Assembly (NCBI GenBank): GCA_022564135.1
Contig: JADFLZ010000085.1
Location: 1-7,884, forward strand
Source of the DNA: Candidatus Zixiibacteriota bacterium
Lineage (GTDB): Bacteria; Zixibacteria; MSB-5A5; GN15; FEB-12
Reading direction: 5' to 3'
Length of the DNA: 7,884 nt
Shown here: positions 1-5,681 of the stretch, in pieces
Numbering within the stretch: position 1 is the first letter of the stretch
Layout of the letters: each line of letters begins with the position of its first letter
Translations under genes and position numbers: made by a program
The notes under the pieces: generated by a model
The model's database searches: none
What the model was told of the DNA's origin: nothing
The model's input: the letters and a program-made list of their open reading frames with translations, nothing else

Positions 1-85
1 CTCTGCCTATCGTTCCTTTGCGGGTAGAAGCTCCAATGACGGCCACCGAAGAAGGTCGAAAGATACCTGCTAACTGATGTTTCAT
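1..85 (-). CDS. Acyl-CoA synthetase, ADP/NDP-forming (acetate-CoA ligase type), N-terminal fragment
   Basis: Only the first 28 codons are inside the window; the gene runs off the left edge. The translation begins MKHQLAGIFRPSSVAVIGAS and continues with TRKGTIGR. The pattern 'F-x-P-x-S-V-A-V-I-G-A-S ... G-x-I-G' is the start of the Rossmann-type CoA-binding domain of NDP-forming acyl-CoA synthetases, which convert acyl-CoA + ADP + Pi to acid + CoA + ATP in the cytoplasm. The ATG at 85-83 is chosen because it puts this motif at the usual distance from the N-terminus. The frame stays open upstream to about 178 but that part has no family resemblance. GGAG lies only 3 bases before the ATG, a short spacing for a ribosome site. 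The gene follows the dikinase gene after a 95-base gap that carries its own -10-like TATAAT. Other CoA-binding proteins share this fold, so the full-length identity is inferred. Confidence 0.75.
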   Translation of the reverse strand, partial: MKHQLAGIFRPSSVAVIGASTRKGTIGR

Positions 86-180
86 TTGCTCCGCACAGTT
101 CTGTTTAAATTGCAGGGAATTATAGCCACGTTGTGTTTCACAAGTTTTTCTGCCCCCTAACAAAAAAAGAAGCTATTTGA
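86..180. other. Intergenic gap between dikinase stop and the synthetase start
   Basis: The 95-base gap holds the TATAAT motif and, on the minus strand just after the dikinase stop, a run of seven T (168-162). Coding-end A/G-rich bases can pair with this T-rich stretch only through several G-U wobbles around an 11-base loop, so a terminator for the dikinase gene is possible but poor. Read-through into the synthetase gene is equally possible. Confidence 0.4.
119..143 (-). promoter_or_regulatory. Possible promoter -10 (TATAAT) with adjacent inverted repeat
   Basis: On the minus strand a perfect TATAAT (124-119) sits 33 bases before the ATG at 85, which would give a leader of about 27 bases. No good -35 lies at 16-18 bases; the nearest, TTGTGA (143-138), is only 13 bases away. 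TTGTG-AAA-CACAA (143-131) is a perfect 5-bp inverted repeat at the -35 position, so it could be a regulator site. The evidence is a single hexamer plus a short repeat and remains weak. Confidence 0.35.
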
Positions 181-3039
181 TCACTTTCCCTTTTTTGCTT
201 TTTTTACAGCTTTTTTCTTGCCGCCAGAACCGTTGAACTTAAGCGTCGCCTGGGCCGCTGAAAGTCGCGCTATCGGAATCCGGTAGGGCGAACAGGAAAC
301 GTAGTCCAGACCGATTTTGTGACAAAACTCTATTGAGCTGGGGTCACCGCCATGTTCACCACAGATACCGATTTTGAGTTCAGGATTGGTGGCTCTTCCC
401 TTTTCAAAAGCCATCTTAATAAGCTGACCGACGCCTGCCTCGTCTATCGAAACAAACGGATCAGTTTCTAAAATACCATTTTCAAGATAGAACTGCAGGA
501 ACTTGCCGGCGTCATCCCGTGAGAAGCCCATGGCCATCTGAGTTAAATCATTGGTACCAAAACTAAAGAACTGCGCCTCAGTTGCAATTTCGTCAGCTGT
601 CAGGGCGGCGCGGGGAATTTCAATCATAGTTCCCACCAGATATTCCAGATTGCGAACTTTGTATTTGGCTATTACTTCGATGGCAATTCGGTCTATTATT
701 TCTTTTTGGTGTTTAAATTCGTTGATATGCCCCACCAGCGGCACCATAATTTCAGGAAAGATTTTTTTTCTGTCTTTGGTAAGTTCGCAGGCAGCTTCTA
801 AAATAGCCCTGACCTGCATCTCGGTGATTTCCGGAAATACGATACCCAGCCGGCAGCCGCGATGGCCCAGCATCGGATTTATTTCGGTAAGTTCGTCAAT
901 CCTGCGAACCAGCCGGGTTAAGTCTTCAAAATCCTCTTCGTAGCGGTCTGACTTTTTGTCCAGTTCTTCCAGTTTTAATTCTATCGTTTCTTTCTTAGGA
1001 AGAAATTCATGCAGCGGCGGGTCCAGAGTTCTTATTGTGACCGGCAGCCCGTTCATTACCGAAAAAATTGCTTTGAAATCTTTCTTTTGCATTGGCAGAA
1101 GTTTATCCAGCGCCTCCTGACGTTCCTCGGCAGTTTCCGCAACTATCATCTGCTGCACTATCGGAATGCGAGCCTCGGCAAAAAACATATGTTCGGTCCG
1201 GCAAAGACCAATACCTTCAGCGCCAAATTTCAGGGCTTTAACCGCATCGGCCGGAGTATCGGCGTTGGTACGAACTTTAAGTGTGCGTACCTCGTCGGCC
1301 CAGCTCATGAACTCTGTATATTCTGCAGAAAGTTCCGGCTCTACGGTAGCTACTTCACCTGTTATAACTTCACCGGTCGAACCGTTCAGCGTAATAATTT
1401 CGCCTTCTCTGATGGTCAGCTTGCCTACCTGAAAACGTTTCTTGGCAGCGTTTACACGAACCGCCTCGGCACCGCAGACACAGCATTTGCCCATGCCACG
1501 GGCTACTACTGCCGCGTGCGAGGTCATACCGCCGCGAGAAGTAAGAATACCTACGGCAGAATGCATGCCTTCTATATCATCAGGGTTGGTCTCTTCACGT
1601 ACTAAGATGCCTTTAACCTTGGCGCCAAGAGCTGTAATGTCTTCTGAAGTAAAATATACTTTGCCGGAAACCGCTCCCGGCGAAGCCGCCAGGCCGACAG
1701 TAATAACTTCATACTTGGCTTCGGGATCTATAGTCGGATGGAGCAGCTGGTCTAAATCCATCGGCTTAATACGCATCAGAGCATCTTCTTTGGAAATCAA
1801 TTTTTCTTTGACCATATCGACCGCAATTTTTATAGCTGCCTGGGTAGTGCGTTTGCCTGAGCGGGTCTGCAGCATAAACAACTTTTCGTTTTCTACGGTG
1901 AATTCAAAATCCTGCATATCCCGGTAGTGCTTCTCAAGGCTGCTCGCAATTGTACTGAGCTGCTTATAAACGGCGGGCATCACTTTTTTTAGATTCTTAA
2001 TATCTTCCGGTGTGCGAATCCCGGCCACGATATCCTCGCCCTGAGCATTAACCAGAAACTCGCCGAAGAATTCTTTTTCGCCAGTCGAGGGATTGCGGGT
2101 GAAGCCTACTCCGGTACAGGACTTTTTGCCCATATTACCGAACACCATCGCCTGAATATTGATGGCCGTACCGGGCAGAGGCGGAATGTTATTTAAGCGG
2201 CGGTATGAAATCGCACGGGGATTATTCCAGCTGCGAAATACGGCATCGCGCGCCAAACGCAGCTGCTGCCAGGGGTCTTCGGGGAATGGTTCACCGGTCT
2301 TGCGTTTTACAATCTGTTTGTATCGTTTTATGATATCGCCCAGGTCACTGACCTGCAGAGAACTGTCATGTTTTACCCGTCTTTCGACTTTCTTCTTCTG
2401 TATGACTGCTTCAAAGGCGTCTCTTTCTATACCTAAGACAACATCTCCGAACATCTGGATAAAGCGGCGGTAGTTATCTAAAGCAAAGCGCATGTTGCCG
2501 GACTTGCCGGCAATACCTTCAAGGGTGTCATCATTCATGCCCAGGTTCAAAATAGTGTCCATCATGCCCGGCATTGAGAATTTTGCACCGGAGCGAACTG
2601 ACAAGAGCAGCGGATTGGTGCTGTCGCCAAATTTTTTCTTGGTCTCTTTTTCAATCATGCTTACATATTTTTCAAGCAGGGCATCAATTTCTGTCGGAAG
2701 TGTCAGGTCATTTTCGTAATAAAGTTTGCAGGCACTGGTTGCAATGGTGAATCCGGGAGGAACAGCTATTTTGGCTAAGGCCATTTCGGCCAGATTAGCG
2801 CCTTTGCCGCCCAGTTCATCCCGCATCTGGGCGTTGCCATCGGCTTTGCCGGGTGAGAAAAAATAGTAGTAGCTGGAAGGATTATCGATTTTCAAGACTG
2901 TTTTTACCTCTTTCATTGTTTTTTTCAATTTCAATTTTATGACAGTGCCCTTTTTGGGCGTTTTATTGCTGGTTTTCGAGGCTGAGTCTGTTTTTGACGG
3001 CCTTCCTCTTTTTTTGGCGTCTGCACTCACTTGAGGCAT
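181..3039 (-). CDS. ppdK: Pyruvate, phosphate dikinase with basic N- and C-terminal extensions
   Basis: Cytoplasmic enzyme interconverting pyruvate + ATP + Pi and PEP + AMP + PPi. At 952 residues it exceeds the usual 870-890. Residues 1-57 are an added Lys/Ser/Thr-rich segment with KKRGRPSK (9-16); the family proper starts near YFFSPGKADGN. ATP-grasp landmarks are GGKGANLAEM (77-86) and SVRSGAKFSMPGMMD (147-161). The swivelling phosphohistidine domain has TSRGGMTSHAAVVARGMG (500-517), with His508 the phosphocarrier. The PEP/pyruvate barrel shows GLCRTEHMFF (611-620), TLDPPLHEFLP, GHRG, GTMIEIPR (Glu807), SFGTNDLTQ (826-834) and GICGEHGGDP with the catalytic-type Cys893. All expected key residues appear intact. 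The tail KKKAVKKAKKGK (941-952) is histone-like. The start is supported by GAGAGG about 9 bases before the ATG; the internal Met42 has no ribosome site. The next gene downstream is an acyl-CoA synthetase, suggesting PPi-linked fermentation. No convincing promoter was found upstream. Confidence 0.97.
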   Translation of the reverse strand: MPQVSADAKKRGRPSKTDSASKTSNKTPKKGTVIKLKLKKTMKEVKTVLKIDNPSSYYYFFSPGKADGNAQMRDELGGKGANLAEMALAKIAVPPGFTIATSACKLYYENDLTLPTEIDALLEKYVSMIEKETKKKFGDSTNPLLLSVRSGAKFSMPGMMDTILNLGMNDDTLEGIAGKSGNMRFALDNYRRFIQMFGDVVLGIERDAFEAVIQKKKVERRVKHDSSLQVSDLGDIIKRYKQIVKRKTGEPFPEDPWQQLRLARDAVFRSWNNPRAISYRRLNNIPPLPGTAINIQAMVFGNMGKKSCTGVGFTRNPSTGEKEFFGEFLVNAQGEDIVAGIRTPEDIKNLKKVMPAVYKQLSTIASSLEKHYRDMQDFEFTVENEKLFMLQTRSGKRTTQAAIKIAVDMVKEKLISKEDALMRIKPMDLDQLLHPTIDPEAKYEVITVGLAASPGAVSGKVYFTSEDITALGAKVKGILVREETNPDDIEGMHSAVGILTSRGGMTSHAAVVARGMGKCCVCGAEAVRVNAAKKRFQVGKLTIREGEIITLNGSTGEVITGEVATVEPELSAEYTEFMSWADEVRTLKVRTNADTPADAVKALKFGAEGIGLCRTEHMFFAEARIPIVQQMIVAETAEERQEALDKLLPMQKKDFKAIFSVMNGLPVTIRTLDPPLHEFLPKKETIELKLEELDKKSDRYEEDFEDLTRLVRRIDELTEINPMLGHRGCRLGIVFPEITEMQVRAILEAACELTKDRKKIFPEIMVPLVGHINEFKHQKEIIDRIAIEVIAKYKVRNLEYLVGTMIEIPRAALTADEIATEAQFFSFGTNDLTQMAMGFSRDDAGKFLQFYLENGILETDPFVSIDEAGVGQLIKMAFEKGRATNPELKIGICGEHGGDPSSIEFCHKIGLDYVSCSPYRIPIARLSAAQATLKFNGSGGKKKAVKKAKKGK

Positions 3040-3056
3040 AATTTTTTTCCTCTCAG
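3040..3056 (-). promoter_or_regulatory. Ribosome binding site deciding the dikinase start
   Basis: Minus strand reads CTGAGAGGAAAAAAATT then ATG. The AGAGG core stands about 9 bases from the ATG at 3039, which supports keeping the basic N-terminal extension in the protein. The alternative Met42 (codon at 2916-2914) is preceded by TTGAAATTGAAAAAAACA, which has no such core. Confidence 0.7.
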
Positions 3057-3111
3057 TTGCTTTTTTGCACTTTATCGAAGCTTGAAGTTATCAAAATTAT
3101 CCGGCTTGAGC

Positions 3112-3153
3112 AAACTAAAAGGCGACTGAGAGCTAAATTCTCACAGTCGCCTT
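3112..3153 (-). terminator. Rho-independent terminator of the 114-residue gene
   Basis: AAGGCGACTG (3119-3128) pairs perfectly with CAGTCGCCTT (3144-3153). An A-A mismatch and a further 3 bp (GAG 3130-3132 with CTC 3140-3142) close a 7-base loop. Read on the minus strand the stem is followed by TTTTAGTTT (3120-3112). It starts 32 bases after the stop of the 114-residue gene, so it ends that transcript and separates it from the dikinase gene. Confidence 0.88.
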
Positions 3154-3184
3154 CACCTATTTCTAGAGCAGTAAGACTCTAAAG

Positions 3185-3529
3185 CTACATCGTAAAGAAG
3201 CGCTCGCCGCTGATTATCTTTTCAAGCATCCGCAGTGTTTTCTCAACCGGTGAATGCATCAAATCCGTTGTGTTAAATGTTGTACGGATCACTTCGCGGG
3301 GGGCATCGGAGCCTTTACCGCGGCCAATCCGCGCCTTTTTCTTGTGCGTCAAATTATATTGACGCTGGTATTCTTTCGCCTTTTCCTTGTGCATTTGATA
3401 GTAGCGACGTTGATACTCCCGGCGCGCTTCAGCATTCGAGAGGTTTCCAGACACTACAATCTTGGGGGACTTCCTGGACTCCTGGTTATCTACCGTTCCC
3501 ACCGGTTCGGTTTGATCTTTACGAGTCAT
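3185..3529 (-). CDS. Small basic protein with tandem 15-residue EYQR-Y repeat, function unknown
   Basis: I do not recognise a named family. The 114-residue product has no signal peptide or membrane segment. Residues 1-30 are polar and probably disordered. Residues 37-51 (REYQRRYYQMHKEKA) and 52-66 (KEYQRQYNLTHKKKA) are tandem copies with 9 of 15 positions identical, rich in Arg, Lys, Tyr and Gln and likely helical. Similar Tyr/Arg/Lys helices occur in small phage and plasmid proteins, from memory, so nucleic-acid binding is a guess. Residues 67-75 (RIGRGKGSD) form a basic linker and 93-114 a likely amphipathic helix ending GERFFTM. The start is chosen from GAGG 6 bases before the ATG. It is a single-gene unit: near-consensus promoter at 3620-3648, leader of roughly 80 bases, hairpin terminator at 3112-3153. 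Overlapping plus-strand frames look like shadows. The own promoter and candidate operator suggest a regulated gene, possibly self-controlled. Confidence 0.8.
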   Translation of the reverse strand: MTRKDQTEPVGTVDNQESRKSPKIVVSGNLSNAEARREYQRRYYQMHKEKAKEYQRQYNLTHKKKARIGRGKGSDAPREVIRTTFNTTDLMHSPVEKTLRMLEKIISGERFFTM

Positions 3530-3583
3530 TCCCTACCTCGCTTTCCCTGAGGATTGGCTACCCTCTTTCACTTCTTTCTCTGT

Positions 3584-3602
3584 ATCAGCCACAGGCGCTG
3601 AT
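3584..3602 (-). promoter_or_regulatory. Small hairpin in the leader of the 114-residue gene
   Basis: ATCAGC (3584-3589) and GCTGAT (3597-3602) form a perfect 6-bp stem around a 7-base loop, inside the predicted leader and about 55 bases before the start codon. It is too far from the ribosome site to occlude it directly. It could stabilise the RNA or be chance. Confidence 0.3.
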
Positions 3603-3619
3603 TCGTTCCTCCAACAGGG

Positions 3620-3648
3620 ACTGTAGGAAATCTATTCCTATATGTCAA
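3620..3648 (-). promoter_or_regulatory. Sigma70-type promoter of the 114-residue gene
   Basis: On the minus strand a perfect TTGACA -35 (3648-3643) is followed by a 17-base spacer and a TACAGT -10 (3625-3620, four of six consensus bases). AT-rich DNA lies upstream (3650-3690), as for an UP element. Expected transcription start is near 3613, giving a leader of about 80 bases before the ATG at 3529. Confidence 0.7.
3624..3640. promoter_or_regulatory. Candidate operator inside the promoter spacer
   Basis: TAGGAA-atcta-TTCCTA is a perfect inverted repeat with 6-base arms and a 5-base centre. It fills the spacer between the -35 and -10 hexamers and touches the first two bases of the -10. A dimeric regulator bound here would block polymerase. 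No regulator gene is identified in the window, unless the 114-residue protein itself binds it. Confidence 0.45.
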
Positions 3649-3695
3649 GTAATTTTTAGAAATATTTCAAATTTAATTGTGGTAACTATAAGAGC

Positions 3696-3714
3696 AGCTA
3701 CACACTATGTAGCT
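3696..3714. repeat. Perfect 7-bp inverted repeat (hairpin)
   Basis: AGCTACA (3696-3702) and TGTAGCT (3708-3714) flank the 5-base loop CACTA. Neither strand has a T-run directly after it, so it is not a standard terminator. It lies about 50 bases upstream of the -35 of the 114-residue gene, so a distal regulator site or part of a small RNA is possible. Confidence 0.4.
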
Positions 3715-3945
3715 TCAAATTTCCTCCTTTCGTAACTAATTGAACACCAAGCATATACAGCACCTAATTTCTTGCGGTACTTTCAACCTCAAGATTTTCA
3801 AACTAATACCTTGAAAGATATAACTTTACAATTTTCTGCTATGTTCGGCAAGCTTGAGTAAATTTTGCCTATCGCTATCTGTTTGCCGTTAAGCACATAT
3901 TTAGTCATACGCAATTACGATAGTTTTGACGCTAAACTAATCAAC

Positions 3946-3973
3946 AAAAAAACTAATTAAATTTATTGTTTTT
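3946..3973 (-). terminator. Weak AT-rich terminator after the membrane operon
   Basis: Just after the stop of the last membrane gene, the minus strand has AAAAAC (3973-3968) able to pair with GTTTTT (3953-3948), with a few further A-T pairs inside, and a run of seven T (3952-3946). The stem is nearly all A-T, so it is much weaker than the hairpin at 3112-3153; it is proposed mainly from its position and the T-run. Confidence 0.35.
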
Positions 3974-3989
3974 AGAAAAGAGCGCTAAC

Positions 3990-4790
3990 TTAGGCTTGAG
4001 TGCCTTCGGGCTGAGACGGCTTGTCTTTGCTGTTCAGATATTTCTTGAACTCAAAGACAGCATAGACTAAAAAGATTAACCAGACCGCCCAGAACATAGC
4101 CTGAAATCCGGCGTGGTAATTTTCATTGGCAGTACCAGAAGCATCAAAAGCCGCCTGCCCCCATCTGATATCAAGGTATTGAATACGGTCTATGAACAAA
4201 GATATTCTGGCCATAACTGTAAAACCAAACGAAGCGCCAAAACCTATCATCAGAGTCCAGATACCAAATTTTGCAACCGCTCCAAAGGCTCCGGTATGGG
4301 CTTTGGAGAAAAAGAAATAGACTAAAGCTGCAATCGTGCCGACAAAAATAAGCAATTCAGAATAGCCTGAACCAATATCTAAGTACCTTTCGCCCCAGAA
4401 ACTGCTCCAGTTGATCGGCTCCATCATGGCCCAGAGCTGCCGGTTTACACGGTTGGCCATTTCCAGAGGGATAGCCAGTCCGGTAGAGATACCTATATAC
4501 ATGGCCAGCGGCCAGCGTGATATCCATGAGGATTTTTTGAAAAAACGGGCAAACATCATCACGCCCAAAATGAAAGGAATAATATACCACCAGTCACCGT
4601 CGGCCAGTTTTTTGAAAAGATTCGGAACCAGCGCACCATGCCAGAGAATTATTACAAAGTATCCGGCCGATACCCCGACGAACAAATGCTCGGCAAACAT
4701 GTACATAGGGTTGTCTTTATAAAGAAACGAAAAGACAGCCAGAGTCAGAAAGGCTGCAAATGTTGTCCAGAGAAAAGTAGTGAATTCCAT
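3990..4790 (-). CDS. Seven-helix membrane protein, function unknown; paralogue of the gene at the right edge
   Basis: The 266-residue product is a polytopic inner-membrane protein. Hydrophobic segments lie near residues 5-24, 36-55, 68-84, 94-110, 144-162, 172-195 and 229-248, followed by a hydrophilic tail (KDKPSQPEGTQA). I recognise no named family and see no catalytic or transport signature. Distinctive motifs are EHLFVGVSAGYF (34-45) and FGASFGFTVMARISLFIDR (184-202). The latter recurs in the truncated gene at 7781-7884 (15 of 24 residues identical), so the operon carries two members of this family. It is the last gene of the operon, 10 bases after the stop of the 289-residue gene. No Shine-Dalgarno is visible: the start context is AAATAAATT-ATG, so coupling to upstream translation is likely. 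A scaffold or channel subunit of a complex with its neighbours is inferred. Confidence 0.85.
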   Translation of the reverse strand: MEFTTFLWTTFAAFLTLAVFSFLYKDNPMYMFAEHLFVGVSAGYFVIILWHGALVPNLFKKLADGDWWYIIPFILGVMMFARFFKKSSWISRWPLAMYIGISTGLAIPLEMANRVNRQLWAMMEPINWSSFWGERYLDIGSGYSELLIFVGTIAALVYFFFSKAHTGAFGAVAKFGIWTLMIGFGASFGFTVMARISLFIDRIQYLDIRWGQAAFDASGTANENYHAGFQAMFWAVWLIFLVYAVFEFKKYLNSKDKPSQPEGTQA

Positions 4791-4800
4791 AATTTATTTC

Positions 4801-5670
4801 TTAAATTTTCCGTTCTCTATATCGAGTTGCCAGATAGCCGACGTTACCAATTATAATAAACAAAATTATCAAAAGATGAGCCGGCAGCTGCACCCGCATA
4901 CCGTCTTTGGCCAGACCGGGATTATCAGCCAGATGCTCATATTGAGCTGCTCCCAGCAGCCCGCCCATCAGGCCCATTATCTGCTTTGATTGTAAGAAGG
5001 GATAATACTGAGCCGTCATAACTCCGGTCAGTCCCAGCGCCAGTGGAAAATCAAATTTCCCCTGACCGTAAGAAATCCAGGCATCGGTAATAGATCCGCT
5101 GGAGATATCTACGAGCAGCGCAATATCATCATAGTTGTGGACCCTTTTCATCATCGGAATAGAATCCAGCGGTGTGCCATAGTAATCACTTGGGAAAAGA
5201 ATGCGATAGTCCTGACCCATGGCCGTTATGACGATGGCATAATATGGCTTGTATCCCAGAAATGTATAATCAACTCCGTTGACTATCTCTTTACCCTCAT
5301 AAAATATGCCGTTATAAGTTTTGGGGAGCCTGAGCGAGTCGGTAAGGTCTCGCAAGGCCTGGTCAACCATACCCGGGCCATTCTGCGATAGCGCCGTGAA
5401 AATAACTTTTAGATCTTTGCGGAAAGCGTGTTCCACTAAAGCATAGGTCATAGGATGCAGTTCAGCCTGACTGGAGGGGTCGTAGTCAACAGCCACGAAT
5501 ATTATTTCACCCGGCTCTAATTCTTCGATAAAATCATAAATTGCTTTGGTCTCGTTTTCAACAATGATAGGCACGTTAAAATCTGAATAGTAGGCTGTCA
5601 GACAAACAATTACCAATAGCAGATATACCCAGCGGCGATCAAGTTGCATTAGCTTACTAAAAAAATTCAT
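4801..5670 (-). CDS. Double-anchored protein with extracytoplasmic alpha/beta domain, function unknown
   Basis: The 289-residue product has a positively charged N-terminus (DRRW), a membrane helix at about 13-29, a soluble domain 30-260, a second helix at about 263-281, and a basic end (RYRERKI). Charged ends inside imply that the large domain faces outward. The domain shows alternating strands and helices: EIIFVAVDYDPSSQAE (55-70), LKVIFTALSQNGPG (87-100), YYAIVITAMGQDYRILFP (143-160), DIALLVDISSG (182-192) and a Gly-rich stretch GLMGGLLGAAQYEHL (233-247). This suggests a Rossmann-like or crotonase-like fold, but I recognise no family and no catalytic set. Asp62 and Asp64 after the first strand could bind metal or ligand; that is inference. 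The start is preceded by AGGGAAGATT, a fair ribosome site. Gaps of 11 and 10 bases to its neighbours place it firmly in the membrane operon. Confidence 0.85.
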   Translation of the reverse strand: MNFFSKLMQLDRRWVYLLLVIVCLTAYYSDFNVPIIVENETKAIYDFIEELEPGEIIFVAVDYDPSSQAELHPMTYALVEHAFRKDLKVIFTALSQNGPGMVDQALRDLTDSLRLPKTYNGIFYEGKEIVNGVDYTFLGYKPYYAIVITAMGQDYRILFPSDYYGTPLDSIPMMKRVHNYDDIALLVDISSGSITDAWISYGQGKFDFPLALGLTGVMTAQYYPFLQSKQIMGLMGGLLGAAQYEHLADNPGLAKDGMRVQLPAHLLIILFIIIGNVGYLATRYRERKI

Positions 5671-5681
5671 AATCTTCCCTA

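Larger units (their letters stand above)
3530..3989. other. 460-base intergenic region, AT-rich, no supported gene
   Basis: The right-hand 3530-3650 part holds the leader and promoter of the 114-residue gene. The remainder, 3650-3989, is visibly more AT-rich than the flanking genes. It contains a 7-bp hairpin (3696-3714), an orphan Shine-Dalgarno-like AAAGGAGG on the minus strand (3730-3723), and a weak T-run hairpin next to the end of the membrane operon. Minus-strand frames here are short: the longest starting with ATG is 36 codons (3908-3798) and has no ribosome site. No tRNA-like fold or CRISPR repeat is visible. Confidence 0.6.

Noticed and set aside
131..150. Plus-strand hairpin TTGTG-TTT-CACAA followed by TTTTT, resembling a terminator
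   Set aside because: The stem is only 5 bp and no plus-strand gene ends before it. It is better noted as an inverted repeat upstream of the minus-strand gene.
1009..1605. 198-codon plus-strand open frame inside the dikinase gene
   Set aside because: The opposite strand encodes intact dikinase motifs over the whole interval, including the phosphohistidine site; this frame is a shadow.
3061..3118. Promoter for the dikinase gene (GATAAT, GATAAC and GATAAA hexamers on the minus strand)
   Set aside because: None has a reasonable -35 at 16-18 bases, so no specific promoter is called although one must act somewhere upstream.
3531..3548. Possible sequestration of the ribosome site of the 114-residue gene by a CCTC/GAGG stem
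   Set aside because: Only 4 bp around a 9-base loop; too weak to propose as a regulatory switch.
3277..3735. 152-codon plus-strand open frame
   Set aside because: It lies antisense to the 114-residue gene and its product is Ser/Pro/Leu-rich with no domain sense. The minus-strand gene has a promoter, ribosome site, protein repeat and terminator.
3798..3908. 36-codon minus-strand ORF (MTKYVLNGKQIAIGK...)
   Set aside because: It has no ribosome site and no recognisable family, and an ORF of this length is expected by chance in AT-rich DNA. Ribosome profiling or conservation could revive it.
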